From: Flavobacterium sp. ASW18X
GTDB taxonomy: Bacteria > Bacteroidota > Bacteroidia > Flavobacteriales > Flavobacteriaceae
Length of the DNA: 64,000 nt
NCBI RefSeq assembly: GCF_005144745.1
Contig: NZ_SWKK01000022.1
Span: 1-64,000 of the forward strand
Direction of reading: 5' to 3'
Positions 56,587-64,000 of the stretch are shown here, piece by piece. The position numbers and the translations under genes were made by a program. The stretch's first letter is position 1. Each line of letters starts with the position of its first letter. The notes below the pieces were generated by a model, which saw only the letters and a program-made list of their open reading frames with translations, was not told the origin of the DNA and searched no databases.

Positions 56587-57276
56587 TTAAAAACCTTCTA
56601 CCAAATCTAGTAGTCCTTGCTCATCCGCAATAGCAATACGTTTACCAGAACTTTTAATTAAGCCTTTCTTTTTAAACTCAGAAATAATACGGATGGCAGA
56701 TTCCGTGGCGGTACCGACTACATTAGAAATATCTTCCCTACTCAATGTTAAAGCCAAATAGCCATCTTTGTCTTCGCCAAAATTGTTCTTTAAGTACAGA
56801 AAGGCTTCTGCAATACGTTGTTTCACGGTTTTTTGAGACATGTTTACAATCACATCATCGGCCTCTTTTAAATCGTGCGCCATATGTCTAAGTACCTCCA
56901 AGGTAAAGTTTGGATTTTTATGCAGGGTATCTGTAATGCTATTTTTAGGAATAAAGCACAGCTCCATATCACTCACGGCTACAGCAGATAGGTTGGTATG
57001 CTCCTCTGCAATCACGGAACGTTGACCAATAACTTCGCCCTTAGAAGCCAATTTAACAATTTGGTCTTTCCCGTTTTCACTTAATTTAGACAGTTTAGAC
57101 ACCCCGTTTCTAACACAATACACTCCGTTCAGCTTATCCCCTTCATTAAAAAGGGGTTCTCCTTTCTTCACTTTCTTTGTAATCTTAGAATCGGAAACTT
57201 GCTTTAACTCCTCTTTGCTCATGGCCCTGAGGGAATTAAATTGCCTTATAATACAATTTTCGCATCTGCTTTCCAT
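56587..57276 (-). CDS. Crp/Fnr-family transcription regulator of the cbb3 block
   Basis: The 229-residue protein has an N-terminal cyclic-nucleotide-like beta-roll (KKGEPLFNEGDKLNGVYCVRNG, GEVIGQRSVI) and a dimer helix. A C-terminal winged helix-turn-helix carries LSREDISNVVGTATESAIRIISEFKKKGLI. A CENC cysteine pair near the N-terminus (residues 5-8) plus Cys54-type YCVRNG residues might bind a redox cofactor, but they do not give the full classical Fnr cluster pattern. It sits between stress-protein and ccoI genes, and its own promoter bears the same box, so it is the likely activator of all four promoters. Confidence 0.88.
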   Translation of the reverse strand: MESRCENCIIRQFNSLRAMSKEELKQVSDSKITKKVKKGEPLFNEGDKLNGVYCVRNGVSKLSKLSENGKDQIVKLASKGEVIGQRSVIAEEHTNLSAVAVSDMELCFIPKNSITDTLHKNPNFTLEVLRHMAHDLKEADDVIVNMSQKTVKQRIAEAFLYLKNNFGEDKDGYLALTLSREDISNVVGTATESAIRIISEFKKKGLIKSSGKRIAIADEQGLLDLVEGF

Positions 57277-57305
57277 ACTACTAAAGTTGTTTTTACCTGA
57301 CGAGG

Positions 57306-57348
57306 TAAAGGTAAAAAGTTAGGTTGCCCTAATTTATGACAATTATCA
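57306..57348 (-). promoter_or_regulatory. Fnr-type box and -7 element of the regulator's own promoter
   Basis: The box TGACAATTATCA (57337-57348), shared with ccoI, is 33 bp centre-to-centre from TACCTTTA on the minus strand (57306-57313; 5 of 6 fixed -7 bases). It predicts autoregulation of the regulator gene, whose ATG is 30 bp further on. Confidence 0.6.
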
Positions 57349-57379
57349 TGTTTTAAGAAGCGTCCATCCTTGAATTTTG
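57337..57379 (+). promoter_or_regulatory. Fnr-type box and -7 element of ccoI
   Basis: The same box (57337-57348; 10 of 12 symmetric bases) is 33 bp centre-to-centre from GAATTTTG (57372-57379; 5 of 6 fixed -7 bases) on the plus strand, 26 bp before the ccoI ATG. Confidence 0.65.
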
Positions 57380-57405
57380 CACAAGGTATGAGTTAAATCT
57401 AGGTT

Positions 57406-59781
57406 ATGGACAAATCAACTTGCTATCATTGTGGCGATTTATGCACCACACAAAATATAGAATTTGATGACAAACAATTTTGCTGTAATGGTTGTAAAAC
57501 CGTTTATGAAATTTTTTGTAGCAACGACCTAACCTATTATTATGATTTAGAGAAAAGCGCAGGTATTAGTCCATCTAATAGCGGTAATGCTTTTGATTTT
57601 TTGGACAACGAAGATGTTTGTAAAAAACTGCTAGAGTTTAATGAAGATAACCTACAAGTTGTACAACTCTTTATCCCAAGCATTCATTGTAGCTCTTGCA
57701 TTTGGGTCTTAGAAAATTTACAAAAACTACATCCTAACGTAAAAACAGCACAGGTAGATTTTCCAAAGAAAAAAGTACGCATTACCTATACTAGTCATCA
57801 ATTTTCTTTAAAAGACTTAGTACTGCTATTGGCCAAAATTGGGTACGAACCTAGTATTTCTTTAGAGGATTACAGTAAGAGCAATAAGAAAACCGACCGT
57901 AGTTTATTGTACCGTTTAGGATTAGCAGGCTTTGCTTTTGGCAATGTTATGCTCCTGTCTTTTCCAGAGTATTTTGAGGTGAACGAGTTTTGGCTAGACC
58001 AATACAAACATACGTTTAGGTGGCTCATGTTCGCCTTTTCTGTACCCGTAGTTGTTTATGCCGCCCAAGACTATTTTAAATCGGCCTACAAAGGGCTAAC
58101 CTCAAAACTTCTTAATATAGACGTACCCATAGCTTTAGGTATTTTAGTTTTATTTTTAAGAAGTACCTATGATATTGCTTTAGACCTTGGTTCTGGTTTT
58201 TTTGATAGCCTAACTGGTTTAGTTTTCTTTTTGCTTTTAGGGCGATATTTTCAGCAAAAAACCTACGCTTTTTTGTCTTTTGAGCGCGATTATAAATCGT
58301 ACTTCCCTATTGCTATTACTAAAAAAGAAAAAGATGGTACAGAACATAATATTGAAATTCATGAAATTCAAAAAGGTGACCGTCTACTCATAAGAAATCA
58401 GGAAATTCTGCCGGTAGATGCCGTACTACTCTCCGCTACCGCAAAAATTGATTACAGTTTTGTTACAGGAGAATCAGAAGCTATTACTAAAAATTCTGGC
58501 GACCAAGTATTTGCTGGGGGCAAGCAGTTAGGCGGAATTATAGAGATTGAAGCTCTAAAAACAGTATCGCAAAGTTACCTTACCCAGTTGTGGAGTAATG
58601 CTGTGTTTAATAAGAATAAAAGTAGCAGCTTCCAAACCCTAACTGATGCCATTGGGCAACGTTTTACCATAGTTGTACTCAGTATTGCCACACTAGCCGC
58701 TCTTTTTTGGCTATGGCAAGACCCCAGTAAAGTGCTCAATGTATTTACCGCTGTTTTAATAATTGCATGCCCGTGTGCTATAGCCCTAGCGGCACCTTTT
58801 ACCTTAGGGAATCTTATCCGCATTTTTGGTAAAAAAGGATTTTATTTAAAAGACACCAATACCATAGAACGGCTAGCACAAATTAAAACCATTGTTTTTG
58901 ATAAGACCGGCACGCTAACGACCAACAAAGAAAATAGTATCCATTACCAAGGAGTTGCTTTAAATAAAGAGGAAGAACGATTATTGAAAACTACGTTGCG
59001 GTCTTCTAACCATCCCCTAAGTCGTTCCCTGTACCAAATTTTACAAGAACAAGATATAGCTACCTTAGATACATTTACAGAAGAACCAGGTAAAGGTATT
59101 CAAGGTTCATATTTAAAAGATACCATCAAAGCAGGATCTGCAAGCTATACAGGAGGTACCAATATTAATGCTGAAACGGCGGTACATGTAGCGGTTAATG
59201 ATGACCATAAAGGCCGCTTTGTATTTAAAAATACCTATAGGAAAGGTATAGAAGCACTTTTTGCAAAACTACAGCAACAATTTAGCTTAGTTATTTTATC
59301 TGGCGATAATGATGGGGAACGTGCTAATCTAGCCAAACGCTTTCCGTTTGCTATGCCTATGTATTTTAACCAAAAACCAGAAGATAAATTAAAGTATATA
59401 GCACAATGCCAACAAGGTTCTAAAGTTTTGATGATTGGCGATGGATTAAATGATGCTGGCGCATTGGCTCAGAGTGATGTTGGCATAGCGGTATCCGAAA
59501 ACGTGAATATTTTTTCACCTGCTTGTGACGCAATTTTGGAGGCCCAGCAATTGCCATTGCTGCATCAGTATTTAACACTTTCCCAGAAAGGTATTCGCAT
59601 TATTAAAGCAAGTTTTATACTGTCTTTATGCTATAATTTGGTAGGCCTATATTTTGCTGTTACGGGGCAATTACAACCTGTAATAGCAGCAATATTAATG
59701 CCTCTAAGCTCCATTAGCATTGTCATATTTACTACAGTAGCTACCAACTTTATCAGTAGAAAAATAAAAACAGAAAGCTGA
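57406..59781 (+). CDS. ccoI: Copper-transporting P-type ATPase for cbb3 oxidase assembly
   Basis: The 791-residue P1B-type pump has an N-terminal cysteine-rich part (CYHCGDLC, FCCNGCKTVYEIF). An HMA domain follows with IHCSSCIWVLENL, then about eight membrane helices with the transport motif ACPCAIALAAPF. The phosphorylation site is DKTGTLTTNK, with the SGDNDG and MIGDGLNDAGAL hinge motifs. The FixI/CcoI subclass supplies copper for the CuB centre of cbb3 oxidase, exporting it from the cytoplasm. A third Fnr-type box starts inside its stop codon. Confidence 0.94.
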   Translation: MDKSTCYHCGDLCTTQNIEFDDKQFCCNGCKTVYEIFCSNDLTYYYDLEKSAGISPSNSGNAFDFLDNEDVCKKLLEFNEDNLQVVQLFIPSIHCSSCIWVLENLQKLHPNVKTAQVDFPKKKVRITYTSHQFSLKDLVLLLAKIGYEPSISLEDYSKSNKKTDRSLLYRLGLAGFAFGNVMLLSFPEYFEVNEFWLDQYKHTFRWLMFAFSVPVVVYAAQDYFKSAYKGLTSKLLNIDVPIALGILVLFLRSTYDIALDLGSGFFDSLTGLVFFLLLGRYFQQKTYAFLSFERDYKSYFPIAITKKEKDGTEHNIEIHEIQKGDRLLIRNQEILPVDAVLLSATAKIDYSFVTGESEAITKNSGDQVFAGGKQLGGIIEIEALKTVSQSYLTQLWSNAVFNKNKSSSFQTLTDAIGQRFTIVVLSIATLAALFWLWQDPSKVLNVFTAVLIIACPCAIALAAPFTLGNLIRIFGKKGFYLKDTNTIERLAQIKTIVFDKTGTLTTNKENSIHYQGVALNKEEERLLKTTLRSSNHPLSRSLYQILQEQDIATLDTFTEEPGKGIQGSYLKDTIKAGSASYTGGTNINAETAVHVAVNDDHKGRFVFKNTYRKGIEALFAKLQQQFSLVILSGDNDGERANLAKRFPFAMPMYFNQKPEDKLKYIAQCQQGSKVLMIGDGLNDAGALAQSDVGIAVSENVNIFSPACDAILEAQQLPLLHQYLTLSQKGIRIIKASFILSLCYNLVGLYFAVTGQLQPVIAAILMPLSSISIVIFTTVATNFISRKIKTES

Positions 59782-59821
59782 TAAATGTCATTTTTTAGGG
59801 GGGTGCATCACCCTAGTTTTA
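59779..59821 (+). promoter_or_regulatory. Fnr-type box and -7 element of ccoS-ccoNO
   Basis: TGATAAATGTCA (59779-59790; overlaps the ccoI stop) is 33 bp centre-to-centre from TAGTTTTA (59814-59821; 5 of 6 fixed -7 bases), 16 bp before the ccoS ATG. A small GGGTGCATCACCC hairpin lies between them. Confidence 0.65.
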
Positions 59822-59837
59822 CATCAAATTTAAAGGT

Positions 59838-60023
59838 ATGAGTGTCATTTACATTTTACTATTTATCAGCATAACTATGGCTGTTATATTCTTCCTCGTC
59901 TTTATCCTATCGGTTAAGAACGGACAGTTTGATGATGCCTATACCCCATCTATACGTATGCTTTTTGAGGACGAATTGGTAAAGTCTGATAAAAAAATAT
60001 CAACCAAAGAAAATTTAGATTAA
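59838..60023 (+). CDS. ccoS: cbb3-type cytochrome oxidase assembly protein CcoS
   Basis: The 61-residue protein has one membrane helix (IYILLFISITMAVIFFLVFI) and the CcoS sequence KNGQFDDAYTPSIRMLFED. It is needed for cofactor insertion in cbb3 oxidase in other bacteria. It lies 6 bp before ccoNO and leads the operon. Confidence 0.93.
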   Translation: MSVIYILLFISITMAVIFFLVFILSVKNGQFDDAYTPSIRMLFEDELVKSDKKISTKENLD

Positions 60024-60029
60024 TTAATT

Positions 60030-62231
60030 ATGGAAGTACAACAATTTCAGTATGACAACAAGATTGTACAGAAGTTCCTTTATGCCACCATGTTTTGGGG
60101 TATCATTGGGATGGTTGTAGGGCTATTACTCGCCTTTATGTTCTTGTTCCCCAACTTAACCGATGGTATCTCTTGGTTAAGTTTTGGTCGTTTAAGACCC
60201 TTACACACCAACGCCGTAATCTTTGCCTTTGTAGGTAATGCTATTTTTGCCGGTGTTTATTATTCCCTACAACGCCTATTAAAAGCCCGTATGTTTAGCG
60301 ATGTTTTGAGCAACGTTAACTTTTGGGGCTGGCAGTTGATTATTGTTGCTGCCGCCATAACACTTCCTCTAGGCTACACCACTTCTAAAGAATATGCAGA
60401 ATTAGAATGGCCAATAGATTTGGCTATTGCTATAGTATGGGTGGTCTTTGGTTGGAATATGATTGGGACTATCTTTAAAAGAAGACAGCGTCACCTTTAT
60501 GTGGCCGTATGGTTTTATCTAGCCACTTTTGTAACCGTAGCCGTATTACACATATTTAATAGTTTAGAACTCCCCGTTTCTGGCTTAAAAAGTTACTCGG
60601 TATATGCTGGCGTACAAGATGCCTTAGTACAATGGTGGTATGGACACAATGCTGTGGCCTTCTTTTTAACTACACCATTCTTAGGCTTAATGTACTATTT
60701 TGTGCCTAAAGCTGCTAATAGACCGGTATATTCCTATCGCTTATCTATTGTTCACTTTTGGTCCTTAATCTTTATTTACATATGGGCAGGTCCGCACCAC
60801 TTGTTATACTCTTCTTTGCCAGACTGGGCACAGAATTTAGGGGTGGTGTTCTCTGTTATGCTTATTGCACCTTCTTGGGGTGGTATGATTAATGGTTTGC
60901 TAACCCTACGTGGAGTATGGGACAAAGTACGTACGGATGCAACTCTTAAATTTATGGTTGTAGCCATTACAGGCTACGGTATGGCCACTTTTGAAGGGCC
61001 TATGCTTTCCCTTAAGAATGTAAATGCCATTGCGCACTTTAGTGATTGGATAATTGCTCACGTACACGTAGGTGCCTTAGCATGGAATGGTTTTATGACT
61101 TTTGGTATGATTTACTGGTTGGTGCCTAAAATGTTTAAGACCAATCTATACAGTAAAGGTTTGGCTAACTTCCATTTTTGGATTGGCACCTTAGGTATTG
61201 TACTCTACGCTTTGCCTATGTATGTAGCCGGCTTTACACAGGCCTTAATGTGGAAAGAGTTTAATCCTGATGGAACCTTAGTATATGGTAATTTTTTAGA
61301 AACAGTTACGCAAATCATTCCTATGTATTGGATGCGTGCTATTGGGGGTACCTTATACATTGTAGGCGCACTTGTTATGCTCTATAACGTAGTTAAAACC
61401 ATTAAAAGTGGTAGCAAAGTAGAAGACGAACTTGCAGAGGCTCCTGCTCTAGAAAAGGTATCCAAAAGAAGATTGGCAGGAGAGACCTTCCATACATGGT
61501 TAGAACGTAAGCCTGTACAATTAACGGTGTTAGCAACAATTGCTATTCTTATTGGGGGTATTATACAAATTATACCAACTATACTAGTAAAATCTAACAT
61601 CCCAACCATAACCAGTGTTAAACCATATACCCCATTGGAGTTAGAGGGGCGCGATTTATACATCCGTGAGGGTTGTGTAGGCTGCCATTCTCAAATGATT
61701 AGACCTTTCCGTAGCGAAGTAGAACGTTATGGCGAATATGCCAAAGCGGGGGAGTTTGTTTACGACCATCCTTTCTTGTGGGGTAGTAAAAGAACAGGGC
61801 CAGATTTATTACGTGTAGGTGGTAAATACTCAGACAACTGGCACTTAAATCACATGTATGATCCACAAAGTACCTCTTCTGGTTCCATAATGCCTGCCTA
61901 CCAATGGTTAGTTACTAATAAGCACGACCGTAGCCAAGCACAAGCAAAAATGAAAGCGATGGTAAAACTGGGCGTTCCCTATACAGATGAGGATATTAAA
62001 AAGGCTCCAGAGCAGATGGACCTACAAGCGGCACAGATAGAAAAGAATTTATATGCAGACCCAGAATTCGCTAAAACCTATGAGGCAGATAAAAAATATA
62101 CACAAGACAACAACCTTCCTTTTATAGCAATGAAAGACCGGGAGATTGTAGCTCTAATTGCCTATCTGCAACGCTTAGGAACAGATATTAAAATAAAAGA
62201 AACGGACGAGCTTTTATCTCAGAATCAATAA
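60030..62231 (+). CDS. ccoNO: Fused CcoN-CcoO subunit of cbb3-type cytochrome c oxidase
   Basis: The 733-residue protein joins two subunits. CcoN (about 1-470) has 12 helices with heme and copper histidines in LRPLHTNAVIFAF, WWYGHNAVAFF, GPHHLLYSSLPDW and HFSDWIIAHVHVGALAWNG. CcoO (about 490-733) follows with one helix and one c-type heme site GCVGCHSQMIRPFRSE, then GPDLLRVGGKYSD. It is the core of the high-affinity terminal oxidase that reduces O2 at low oxygen and pumps protons. N-O fusion is usual in Bacteroidota. Confidence 0.96.
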   Translation: MEVQQFQYDNKIVQKFLYATMFWGIIGMVVGLLLAFMFLFPNLTDGISWLSFGRLRPLHTNAVIFAFVGNAIFAGVYYSLQRLLKARMFSDVLSNVNFWGWQLIIVAAAITLPLGYTTSKEYAELEWPIDLAIAIVWVVFGWNMIGTIFKRRQRHLYVAVWFYLATFVTVAVLHIFNSLELPVSGLKSYSVYAGVQDALVQWWYGHNAVAFFLTTPFLGLMYYFVPKAANRPVYSYRLSIVHFWSLIFIYIWAGPHHLLYSSLPDWAQNLGVVFSVMLIAPSWGGMINGLLTLRGVWDKVRTDATLKFMVVAITGYGMATFEGPMLSLKNVNAIAHFSDWIIAHVHVGALAWNGFMTFGMIYWLVPKMFKTNLYSKGLANFHFWIGTLGIVLYALPMYVAGFTQALMWKEFNPDGTLVYGNFLETVTQIIPMYWMRAIGGTLYIVGALVMLYNVVKTIKSGSKVEDELAEAPALEKVSKRRLAGETFHTWLERKPVQLTVLATIAILIGGIIQIIPTILVKSNIPTITSVKPYTPLELEGRDLYIREGCVGCHSQMIRPFRSEVERYGEYAKAGEFVYDHPFLWGSKRTGPDLLRVGGKYSDNWHLNHMYDPQSTSSGSIMPAYQWLVTNKHDRSQAQAKMKAMVKLGVPYTDEDIKKAPEQMDLQAAQIEKNLYADPEFAKTYEADKKYTQDNNLPFIAMKDREIVALIAYLQRLGTDIKIKETDELLSQNQ

Positions 62232-62243
62232 AAGAAAAACATC

Positions 62244-62429
62244 ATGCTAAAATTCGTAAAAGAACACATGCAAACCATAGATGGGGTAGCCACTTACCCT
62301 ATGATATCCTTACTCATTTTCTTTGTGTTTTTCACCTTGTTGTTCTGGTGGGTAATCACTGCAAGTAAGGCGCATATAAGAGAAATGGGAGAACTTCCAT
62401 TAGATAACGATAACCAACAAAATTTATAA
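62244..62429 (+). CDS. ccoQ: Small cbb3 oxidase subunit (CcoQ-like)
   Basis: The 61-residue protein has one membrane helix (PMISLLIFFVFFTLLFWWVI) and a short charged tail (MGELPLDND). Size and place between ccoNO and ccoP are those of CcoQ, which stabilises the complex; sequence alone is not diagnostic. It ends 2 bp before ccoP. Confidence 0.82.
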   Translation: MLKFVKEHMQTIDGVATYPMISLLIFFVFFTLLFWWVITASKAHIREMGELPLDNDNQQNL

Positions 62430-62431
62430 TT

Positions 62432-63370
62432 ATGATGACTAAAACTCCTTGGTGGATACGTATTCCGATAGTATTCTTCTTCATTTTTGGGTTGATGGAG
62501 TACTTTATAGATGCTGGTGACCAATTGGCCATCATAGCGTACCCTGCTACACAGCTTTTCATGGTTTTGGTTTTGTTGATTTTAATAGCTATCGAATTGA
62601 TTTTAGGGGCCATAGAAAACATCATGCTCACCACGATGAAGCCAGAAGCACAAACCCGTTATTTTGAAGCCAAAAACAAAAAATGGGAATGGACGTGGGC
62701 CAAAAACATGTACCAAAAATTAACGGCTAGTAAGGAAATAGAAAAAGAGGGCGAAATTATCTTAGACCATAATTATGATGGTATTAAAGAACTAGATAAT
62801 GTTTTACCACCGTGGTGGGTGTATATGTTTTATGCCACCATTGTATTTGGCTTAGTATATTTAGTACGCTTCCACGTGGTTAATGATTATAATCAAGATA
62901 CGGAATATGAGCAAGAAGTGGCAGAAGCACGCATTGCTATAGAGGCTTATAAAAAGACAGCAAAAGATTTAGTAGATGCAAGCACCGTAGTTAAATTAAC
63001 AGAAGCGTCTGACCTTAAAGCTGGGGAAACTATCTTCCAAACCAATTGCGTGGCCTGCCATATGGCAGACGGTGGCGGTGGTATTGGACCCAACCTAACA
63101 GATAACCACTGGATATTGGGTGGTGGTATTTCTAATGTTTTCAACACCATATCAGAAGGGGGTAGAGACGGTAAAGGTATGGTAGCTTGGAAAGCTAGTT
63201 TAAAACCTAACGAAATTGCACAAGTAGCAAGTTATGTGTTGCAATTTGAAGGCACTACACCTGCCAACCCAAAAGATCCAGAAGGAGAAGTTTGGGTAGA
63301 CCCAAACGCACCCGCAAAAGTAGTAGAATCCGCAAGCACACAGCCTTTAGATAGTTTAACAACAGAATAG
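62432..63370 (+). CDS. ccoP: cbb3 oxidase CcoP subunit with a single c-type heme
   Basis: The 312-residue protein has two N-terminal hydrophobic segments, then PPWWVYMFYATIVFGLVYLVRF (the CcoP_N helix). One cytochrome c domain follows with CVACHMADGGGGIGPNLTD as heme ligands and distal KGMVAW Met. Proteobacterial CcoP has two hemes; only one CxxCH is seen here. It passes electrons from soluble cytochrome c toward CcoO. Confidence 0.93.
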   Translation: MMTKTPWWIRIPIVFFFIFGLMEYFIDAGDQLAIIAYPATQLFMVLVLLILIAIELILGAIENIMLTTMKPEAQTRYFEAKNKKWEWTWAKNMYQKLTASKEIEKEGEIILDHNYDGIKELDNVLPPWWVYMFYATIVFGLVYLVRFHVVNDYNQDTEYEQEVAEARIAIEAYKKTAKDLVDASTVVKLTEASDLKAGETIFQTNCVACHMADGGGGIGPNLTDNHWILGGGISNVFNTISEGGRDGKGMVAWKASLKPNEIAQVASYVLQFEGTTPANPKDPEGEVWVDPNAPAKVVESASTQPLDSLTTE

Positions 63371-63379
63371 CAAACGCTA

Positions 63380-64000
63380 ATGAGTACAGAAGGAACAGGA
63401 CAAGAGAACTTTAGGGATTCCATAGCAACGGTAACCAAAGAAGGTAAGCGCGCATGGATATTTCCTAAAAAGCCTAGTGGTCAATTTTATGACTATAGAA
63501 AGTACGTGAGTTATGCCCTACTGCTTTTCCTTGTCTTGGCTCCTTTCATCAAAATTAATGGCAACCAGTTTTTACTTTTTAATGTATTAGACAGGCGCTT
63601 TAATATTTTTGGTTTTCCTTTTTGGCCACAAGATTTTCATCTTGTAGTGATAAGTATGATTATTGGTGTGGTATTTATTGCGCTATTTACTGTGGCTTAC
63701 GGTCGTATTTTTTGCGGGTGGATGTGTCCACAAACCATCTTTTTAGAAATGGTTTTCCGCCGTATAGAATTTTGGATAGATGGCGACCGCGGAGCGCAAA
63801 TGCGTTTGGATAAAGCACCTTGGAATGCAGAAAAAATTAGAAAAAGAGTTATAAAATGGAGCATTTTCGCATTGATATCCTTTCTTATCGCCAATGTATT
63901 TTTGGCTTATATTATCGGGAGTGATGAATTATTGCGATACGTAATTGAAGGGCCGGCTGCCCATCTTAGCACGTTAATACCACTGCTAATTTTCACGGCT
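63380..64000 (+). CDS. ccoG: CcoG cytochrome c oxidase accessory protein (cut by window edge)
   Basis: The frame is open for 207 codons from ATG 63380 to the edge. Features are RAWIFPKKPSGQFYDYRKYVSYALL, APFIKINGNQFLLFNVLDRRFNIFG and the membrane ferredoxin-type YGRIFCGWMCPQTIFLEMVFRRIE. CcoG (FixG) reduces copper for the oxidase. It follows ccoP by 9 bp; ccoH would be expected next. Confidence 0.93.
   Translation, partial: MSTEGTGQENFRDSIATVTKEGKRAWIFPKKPSGQFYDYRKYVSYALLLFLVLAPFIKINGNQFLLFNVLDRRFNIFGFPFWPQDFHLVVISMIIGVVFIALFTVAYGRIFCGWMCPQTIFLEMVFRRIEFWIDGDRGAQMRLDKAPWNAEKIRKRVIKWSIFALISFLIANVFLAYIIGSDELLRYVIEGPAAHLSTLIPLLIFTA

Overview
The window is an AT-rich chromosomal segment of a Bacteroidota bacterium, most likely a (marine-type) Flavobacteriaceae. 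The grounds are a bacillithiol synthesis gene (bshA) and a fused CcoN-CcoO oxidase. Others are the GH3/beta-lactamase fusion, a DUF6428 gene beside arsR, promoters of the TAnnTTTG type, and several TTG/GTG starts with no clear Shine-Dalgarno sequence. No insertion sequence, phage gene, CRISPR array or rRNA was seen. The only structural RNA found is a tRNA-Arg(TCT).

Layout. (1) 1-1386: 5' part of a secreted PQQ-type sugar dehydrogenase. (2) 1714-20012: a surface polysaccharide locus. One arm (minus strand) carries the exporter: a Wza-like lipoprotein, a Wzc-like tyrosine kinase and a GT14-like transferase. The other arm (plus strand) holds UDP-glucose dehydrogenase, UDP-glucuronate 4-epimerase, four GT4 glycosyltransferases, a TupA-like ATP-grasp protein, a Wzy-like polymerase, a MurJ/Wzx-like flippase and an acetyltransferase. 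Embedded in it are a secreted pectate-lyase-like protein and a degenerate acyltransferase. The sugar-nucleotide genes suggest a uronic-acid polymer. (3) 20062-36636: housekeeping and envelope genes: an OmpA-like porin, bshA, the NagZ/beta-lactamase fusion, an iron-sulfur electron-transfer set, an MCE protein, amidase, LptD, RidA, a BadF/GlcNAc-type kinase, gapA and pfkA. (4) 36770-51471: TamB, TsaD, RsmE, DUF4159, an AI-2E-family permease, a THUMP-like methyltransferase, a VanX-type dipeptidase with an esterase and a nucleotidase, an orphan arsR-DUF6428 pair, and a Kef antiporter with its quinone-reductase-like partner. (5) 51737-54976: a large secreted beta-propeller protein, then tRNA-Arg. 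(6) 55372-64000: a microaerobic respiration block: a universal stress protein, an Fnr-family regulator, and ccoI, ccoS, ccoNO, ccoQ, ccoP and ccoG (the last cut by the window edge).

The most informative regulatory observation is in block 6. Three TGACAATTGTCA-like palindromes serve four promoters: the stress protein, the regulator itself, ccoI and ccoS. In each promoter the palindrome centre lies exactly 33 bp from the centre of a TAnnTTTG-like -7 element. This points to one Fnr-family regulon that includes autoregulation. Second in interest is the uronate polysaccharide locus carrying its own lyase. All functions are assigned by reading motifs; no database search was possible.
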